Assembly: GCA_031363915.1 (NCBI GenBank)
Contig: JANLVI010000015.1
Location: forward strand, 1 to 64,000
DNA from: JANLVI01 sp031363915
GTDB lineage: Bacteria > Vulcanimicrobiota > Vulcanimicrobiia > Vulcanimicrobiales > Vulcanimicrobiaceae
Length of the DNA: 64,000 bases
Direction: 5' to 3'
Shown piece by piece: positions 59,589 to 64,000 of the stretch. The position numbers and the translations under genes are program-made. The notes beneath the pieces were generated by a model that searched no databases, was not told where the DNA came from, and worked only from the letters and a program-made list of their open reading frames with translations. Positions within the stretch are counted from its first letter, which is position 1. Every line of letters begins with the position of its first letter.

Positions 59589-60500
59589 GTGCTAGGAAAA
59601 GCGTGCACAACGCTCGCCATGCCGATACCGAAGCCCTCGACCTTTTCAATCGTCGCCGTCGACCGTGAAACCGGCGAGATCGGCTGCGGCGTGCAGTCGA
59701 AGTTTCTCAGCGTCGGCGCGGCGGTGCCGTGGGTCCGCGCGGGTGTCGGTGCGATCGCGACGCAGGCGTTTTGCAATACGACCTATGGGCCCAAGGGTCT
59801 CGACTTGCTGGCCGCGGGGGTCGCGCCAGGCGACGTGATGCGCGCGCTCGTCGAACCCGACGACGGCCGCGAGGATCGGCAAGTTGGGATCGTCGGGCCG
59901 TTCGGCCATTCGTCAACGTTTACGGGCGAGCGGTGCATCGGCTATGCGGGCGGCGTGAGCGGCGATGGTTTTGCCGTTCAGGGCAACTGTCTTGCACAAG
60001 CCTCGGTCGTACGCGCGCTCGCCGAAACGTTCGCTCGGACGCCGGGAACGCTCGCCGACCGCATCGTGGCCTCGCTGCGCGCGGCGCAGGCCGCGGGTGG
60101 CGATAAGCGGGGGCAGCAGAGCGCCGCACTCATCATCGAAAAACCCGGCGGCGGTTACGCGGGCTTCAACGATCGCTACGTGGATCTGCGCGTCGACGAT
60201 CATCCGGCACCGATCGAAGAACTCGCGCGCATCCTCGACTTACACAAACTCTATTTCTTCGCAGCCGCGCCGCACGAAGTGCTCGCGATCGATGCGCCGC
60301 TCGGCGCGGAGATCGTGCGCGAACTCGCGCGCGTCGGCGCGTACGCCGATGCCGCAGCGCCGTTCGACGAACGCGCGCGCGCGGCGCTCGTCGACTTCAT
60401 GCACGTCGAGAACCTCGAGAACCGCGTGCGCACCGACGGCGCGATCGACGTCCAGACGCTCGACTATCTGCGCTCCTACAAGCGCCAAGCGGGCGCGTAG
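59589..60500 (+). CDS. DUF1028 domain protein
   Basis: 303 residues. The first 210 form the DUF1028 domain, an Ntn-hydrolase-like fold of unknown function: FSIVAVDRETGEIGCGVQSK, GVGAIATQAFCNTTYGP, CIGYAGGVSGDGFAVQGN, and GGDKRGQQSAALI. The rest carries an extra C-terminal helical region. The start may be GTG 59589 (GGGAGG just upstream) or ATG 59619. Its 3' end overlaps the converging MBL hydrolase. Confidence 0.88.
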   Translation: MLGKACTTLAMPIPKPSTFSIVAVDRETGEIGCGVQSKFLSVGAAVPWVRAGVGAIATQAFCNTTYGPKGLDLLAAGVAPGDVMRALVEPDDGREDRQVGIVGPFGHSSTFTGERCIGYAGGVSGDGFAVQGNCLAQASVVRALAETFARTPGTLADRIVASLRAAQAAGGDKRGQQSAALIIEKPGGGYAGFNDRYVDLRVDDHPAPIEELARILDLHKLYFFAAAPHEVLAIDAPLGAEIVRELARVGAYADAAAPFDERARAALVDFMHVENLENRVRTDGAIDVQTLDYLRSYKRQAGA

Positions 60501-61477
60501 GCGATCGTCGCGCCCGAGGTGTCGCGCACGACGCGCCCTGCCAGTCGCAGATGTTCCAGATGCGCGATCGTCTCGGCGACGGCAAACTGCTGGTGCGCCT
60601 CGGAGAGCTCGGAGAAGTTGCGGTTCTTGCGCGTCCACGGTAACGCACGCGCGATGTCGGCAGCGCTCGCGTTTCCAGCCGTGCCGAGTCGATCCAGCAC
60701 TTGCCACTCGCGTGTCTCTTCGTGTGCGAGCAGTTGGTCGACGCGGCGGTCGAGATCCGGGAACGGCTCGCCGTGCGCAGGCAGGACGCCGCTCGCGCCG
60801 ATCGCTTTGACTTTTTGCAGCGAGGCGATGTAGTCGCCGAGCGGATCGCCGCGGTGTTCGTGCCACACGCCGACGTGCGGCGTGATCGGGTCCAGGACGT
60901 GATCGCCGGTGAGCATTTTTCCGGAGCGCGTATCGACATAGCAGAGGTGACCGGCGGTATGACCGGGGGTCCAGATCGCGAGCAGACGGCCGATCCGCGT
61001 TTGGTCGGCGGCAAGACTCGTCGGTTCGGCAACTTCCGTGCGGTTGTGCTGGAGTTCGTCGTCGAGCACGGCATCGAAGTGGAGACCGTTGCGCGAAATC
61101 CACCTATCGGCGACTCCATCGAGAGCGGCGGGATCGCCGAGATAGTCGCGCGCGAACGCCCAATCGTTCTCGTGCATGATCAGCTCGGAGATGCCCGCGC
61201 GGCGCAAGGTTCCGGCGAGACCGTAGTGATCGAAGTGCACGTGCGTGATGAGCAGACGCCGAACGTGCGCGAGCGTGAGGTCGCATTCGGCGAGCGCCGC
61301 GTGCAGCGCGGCGAGCACGTCGTCCGCTTTCCAGCCGCAATCGACGAGCGTATAGCCGTCGTCATCCTCGAGCAGATAGCCGTTGATATAGCGCAGCGGA
61401 TTGCCGGCCATCGGCAGGCGAATCTGGGTGATTCCCGTGCCGAGCGCAGTCGTCAGGGTCAGGTCGTTTTGACTCAC
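60476..61477 (-). CDS. MBL-fold metallo-hydrolase
   Basis: 333 residues from GTG 61477 behind AGGAAG. Zinc motif THVHFDHYG (HxHxDH), TPGHTAGHL, GDHVLDPI with the Asp, and LPAHGEPF with the last His. C-terminal helical extension of about 90 residues of LACTB2-like type. Relatives are glyoxalase II or hydrolases of acyl-thioesters. Overlaps the DUF1028 stop by 25 bases (convergent) and diverges from the penicillin acylase gene with 62 bases between. Confidence 0.9.
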   Translation of the reverse strand: MSQNDLTLTTALGTGITQIRLPMAGNPLRYINGYLLEDDDGYTLVDCGWKADDVLAALHAALAECDLTLAHVRRLLITHVHFDHYGLAGTLRRAGISELIMHENDWAFARDYLGDPAALDGVADRWISRNGLHFDAVLDDELQHNRTEVAEPTSLAADQTRIGRLLAIWTPGHTAGHLCYVDTRSGKMLTGDHVLDPITPHVGVWHEHRGDPLGDYIASLQKVKAIGASGVLPAHGEPFPDLDRRVDQLLAHEETREWQVLDRLGTAGNASAADIARALPWTRKNRNFSELSEAHQQFAVAETIAHLEHLRLAGRVVRDTSGATIAYAPAWRL

Positions 61478-61539
61478 CCACTTCCTAAACCGCGCGGACC
61501 CGGCGGGGATGCCGCGCGCGAACGGGCGAACCGCCGGAC

Positions 61540-63867
61540 ATGAAAGTGATTCGTCGGATCGCGTCTTTCGCACTGGGTTTGGTCGCACTACTGGCAATCG
61601 TGATCGCGGGGTACGCGACGTGGGTGGCGGTCGGCGTGCGAAGCGGCGTTGCAACCGTGGAGGGAACGCGCAACGGACTTGCCGTTCAAGCCGAGGTGCG
61701 CATCGTGCGCGACGAGCGCGACATCCCGCACATCAAAGCGCAGAATATCCACGATCTCTTTTTCGCGCAAGGCTACGTGACGGCGTCGGATCGACTCTTT
61801 CAAATCGACGTCACGCGCCGCTACGTCCTGGGCGAACTCTCCGAATTGCTCGGCGGTGCGACGCTAGCCGTCGATGAATCGCGCCGCACGTTCGATGCGC
61901 GCGGTGTGGTCGACGCGCAGTTCGACCGGCTCGATCCCGGTGCAAAGGGTTTGCTTCAGGCATATGCCGACGGCGTGAATGCGGCGGCGGCGCACGAACC
62001 GACGCCGCCGGAATATCGCGCGCTTTTTGTCGGGTTCCGTCCGTGGCGCCCGCAGGATGCGCTCGTCGTCGGCTTCGCCACCGTCCTCGATCTTGCCGAC
62101 GGCTGGAACGATGTGATCGACCGCGACGCAGTGATCGAGGCCGGCGGCCCGCACGCGGTCGACGCGTTCTATCCGCTGACCGATCCGAAGTGGGACGCAC
62201 CGACCGTCGGCGGCAAACCGATCGCCGTCGCGCCGTTGCCCGCGCTGCCACCGGTCCACGCACCGGTCGCCGTGAATTGGGACGGCGAGACGCGCCGCGA
62301 GACGATCGGCAGCAACGAGTGGGTCGCGGGCGCGGACCGCACGACGACCGGTCGCGCACTTCTCGCAAACGATCCGCATCTCGATCGCGCGATCCCCGGC
62401 ATCTGGCATCTGGTCGATCTGCAGGCGCCGGGCTTTCACGCCGCAGGTGCCACACTTGCGGGAACGCCCGGCGTCATCCTCGGCCACAACGAGCACCTTG
62501 CGTGGGGCTCGACGAACGGCACCGTCGCCGCACCGCGCGTGTACAGCGAAACGTTTACCAGCGAGCGCGACTACAAAACGCAAACGGGGACGCAGACCGC
62601 AAGCGTGCGTAGCGAAGTCTTCCACGTGCGGTTTGGTCCCGATATCTCGCGTGAGTACTTGCGCACGCGCCACGGCTTCGTGATCGACCGTGGCGGTCCG
62701 ATCCGCCGTGCGGTGCAGTGGAGCGCTGCCGAACGGCCCGATTCGCCGGTGCAAGCCTTCATCGGCCTCGATCGTGCAGACTCGATCGAGGCGGCAGAAC
62801 GCGCGCTTGCGACGTATCCGGGACCAACGCAGAACTTCGTGCTCGCCGATACGAGCGGCCGCGCTGCGTACCATCTTGCCGGCGCGATCCCCGACGATCC
62901 GGCCTGGGGACTGCACGTTTACCGCGGCGATACGACGCCGGTCACGCCGCTGCACGCGGTGGAGTTCGATCGACTTCCGAGCCGCGCACCCGCACGCGAC
63001 GTGGTGGCGGCGAATTCCAACAACCTGCAGTATGGCGCGGGGTACCCGTATCGCTTGAGTCCGTCGTACGCTCCGCCGTATCGCGCTGCGGAGGTGACCG
63101 CACGTCTCAAAGTGCTGCCGCGCTATGCGCCGGACGACTTCGTCGCGATTCAATCCGAGACACTCTCGGTCGCCGAACGCGAACTCGCGCAATTCGCCGT
63201 TGCCGCGCTGAAAAAGACCGGTGCCGACCGCGATGCCGACGTGAAGCCGTCGTACGACGCACTCGTCGCCTTCGACGGACATATGGAGCCCGAATCGCGC
63301 GGCGCCACCGTCGTCCAACGGTTACGTTTCTTCGCCGCGCGCGATCTCGGCGCGATCCACTTCACCTCCGACGTGGCAGCGGCGTACTTTGCAACCGCGC
63401 CTGCGTTTACAAACCTGTTGCGCGCTCTGCGCGAACACCCGCACGGGTGGTTTTCGAACGACGATCCGGCGGCGTTTCTTACCGCCGAGTTGCGCAAGTC
63501 GATCGCGCAGTTTGGGGTTGCCGAAAATGCCGCGCCGTTCGGTGAGGCGTACGCGGTCGTCGCGAAGCATCCCTTAGCGGCGTTCGGGTTTACGTTTTGG
63601 AATGGGCCGCGGGTTGCGGGTCGCGGCGGCAGTTACGCACCCGCGGTGCAGGCGACCCTCAACGGGCAGAGTTTCCGCGCGGTGTGGGATGTCGGCAATT
63701 GGGATGGAGGCGGGATCGACATTCCGCTGGGCGAGTCGGGCGAGCCCGGATCGCGGCACTACCGCGACCTGAGCGATTCGTACGTGAAACACGTGCTGAC
63801 GCCGCTTCCATTTAGTGATGCAGCGCTCACCCGGGCTACCCGTCGAACGGAATTTCTGATGCCGTAG
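61540..63867 (+). CDS. Penicillin acylase family protein
   Basis: 775 residues: a membrane-anchor/signal segment (ALGLVALLAIVIAGYATWVAV), the alpha-subunit-like EVRIVRDERDIPHIKA and GYVTASDRLFQIDV, a spacer, and the beta-subunit start with nucleophile Ser258 in IGSNEW, then LLANDPHLD, LGHNEHLAWGSTNG and GTPGVIL. Ntn-hydrolases of this family self-cleave before the Ser and hydrolyse acyl amides such as beta-lactam side chains or acyl-homoserine lactones. No export partner is nearby; the N-terminal segment suggests periplasmic action. Confidence 0.93.
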   Translation: MKVIRRIASFALGLVALLAIVIAGYATWVAVGVRSGVATVEGTRNGLAVQAEVRIVRDERDIPHIKAQNIHDLFFAQGYVTASDRLFQIDVTRRYVLGELSELLGGATLAVDESRRTFDARGVVDAQFDRLDPGAKGLLQAYADGVNAAAAHEPTPPEYRALFVGFRPWRPQDALVVGFATVLDLADGWNDVIDRDAVIEAGGPHAVDAFYPLTDPKWDAPTVGGKPIAVAPLPALPPVHAPVAVNWDGETRRETIGSNEWVAGADRTTTGRALLANDPHLDRAIPGIWHLVDLQAPGFHAAGATLAGTPGVILGHNEHLAWGSTNGTVAAPRVYSETFTSERDYKTQTGTQTASVRSEVFHVRFGPDISREYLRTRHGFVIDRGGPIRRAVQWSAAERPDSPVQAFIGLDRADSIEAAERALATYPGPTQNFVLADTSGRAAYHLAGAIPDDPAWGLHVYRGDTTPVTPLHAVEFDRLPSRAPARDVVAANSNNLQYGAGYPYRLSPSYAPPYRAAEVTARLKVLPRYAPDDFVAIQSETLSVAERELAQFAVAALKKTGADRDADVKPSYDALVAFDGHMEPESRGATVVQRLRFFAARDLGAIHFTSDVAAAYFATAPAFTNLLRALREHPHGWFSNDDPAAFLTAELRKSIAQFGVAENAAPFGEAYAVVAKHPLAAFGFTFWNGPRVAGRGGSYAPAVQATLNGQSFRAVWDVGNWDGGGIDIPLGESGEPGSRHYRDLSDSYVKHVLTPLPFSDAALTRATRRTEFLMP

Positions 63868-64000
63868 GCTCGCTTGGGCGACCCGCGCGTCCGGAACGGG
63901 GGTGGAGTTGCGAAATCCAAGGAGCACGTGCCGTTCTTCGCAAATCCGTGCACGATGACGTACGAATTCATGGGCCGCCTCGCCGGATAGCCGCCCGACG
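63868..64000. other. Right-end non-coding sequence
   Basis: 133 bases after the penicillin acylase gene. AAGGAG at 63918-63923 precedes a GTG at 63928, opening a 20-codon frame to TAG 63990; this is too short to call. No terminator was recognised. Confidence 0.5.

Noticed and set aside
61864..63318. Reverse-strand open frame of 484 codons opposite the penicillin acylase gene
   Set aside because: Shadow frame; the forward strand has the complete Ntn-hydrolase motifs.
63928..63990. 20-codon ORF with AAGGAG at the right end
   Set aside because: Shine-Dalgarno is too close to the GTG, and the peptide is too short to judge with the window ending there.

Overview
The window comes from a GC-rich bacterium with an outer membrane. 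A large TonB-dependent receptor, several lipoproteins, a pseudopilin with a class III leader and a CHASE3-SpoIIE phosphatase all fit a diderm. Secreted proteins with Pro/Thr-rich linkers, a FecR/DUF6600 protein and an archaeal-type LOR/SDH enzyme suggest an environmental lineage outside the classical Proteobacteria, such as Candidatus Eremiobacterota (WPS-2) or a neighbour. That assignment is inference: there is no rRNA or other phylogenetic marker beyond metG and rsmI. No tRNA, rRNA, CRISPR array or insertion sequence was recognised.

Layout. 1-2824 is a distinctly AT-richer segment with the end of an unknown gene and a two-gene DUF262 + HEPN module, the best candidate for an undescribed defence or toxin-like system. 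2825-6762 holds rsmI-metG facing a LOR/SDH (ornithine cyclodeaminase-like) gene and a glutaredoxin. 6799-13000 runs leftward: a Pro-rich lipoprotein, a Cys-rich pseudopilin, then an operon of an ABC-2 exporter, an MFS transporter and a sulfurtransferase. 13067-14754 is a DHH phosphoesterase and an SDR of 3-hydroxybutyrate dehydrogenase type, followed by two tiny ORFs and two hairpins. 15192-19772 is a TonB receptor plus lipoprotein pair.

19941-26140 holds a frameshifted phosphoesterase, an alcohol dehydrogenase, an old yellow enzyme, an orphan oligopeptide-binding protein and a SF2 helicase. 26247-33324 carries a PilJ-GGDEF diguanylate cyclase followed by a compact malonate decarboxylase operon, mdcACDEGBH. 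It makes a self-sufficient enzyme, its prosthetic group and the malonyl loading transferase, but no dedicated malonate transporter or LysR regulator is present. 33468-39901 contains a small secreted polar protein, a tartrate/malate-type dehydrogenase, a type II haloacid dehalogenase, a thiolase-SDR pair and a prolyl oligopeptidase.

40092-45987 is a complete branched-chain-amino-acid-type ABC importer (binding protein, livHMGF), overlapped by an amidohydrolase whose in-frame upstream sequence encodes a signal peptide but offers only ATA as a start. 45984-50862 holds fabH, a class II aldolase-aldehyde dehydrogenase pair and a MetX-like hydrolase. 50929-57051 holds a FecR/DUF6600 surface protein, an alpha/beta hydrolase, a PAP2 phosphatase overlapping a lipid kinase, a SpoIIE phosphatase and a YkvA-like membrane protein. 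57161-63867 holds a second orphan oligopeptide-binding lipoprotein, an SDR, a DUF1028 protein, an MBL-fold hydrolase and a penicillin-acylase-family enzyme.

Overall theme: uptake and breakdown of peptides, amino acids and short organic acids (malonate, acyl-CoA, aldehydes), with c-di-GMP and SpoIIE signalling, in a chromosomal region where most genes sit in short overlapping operons.
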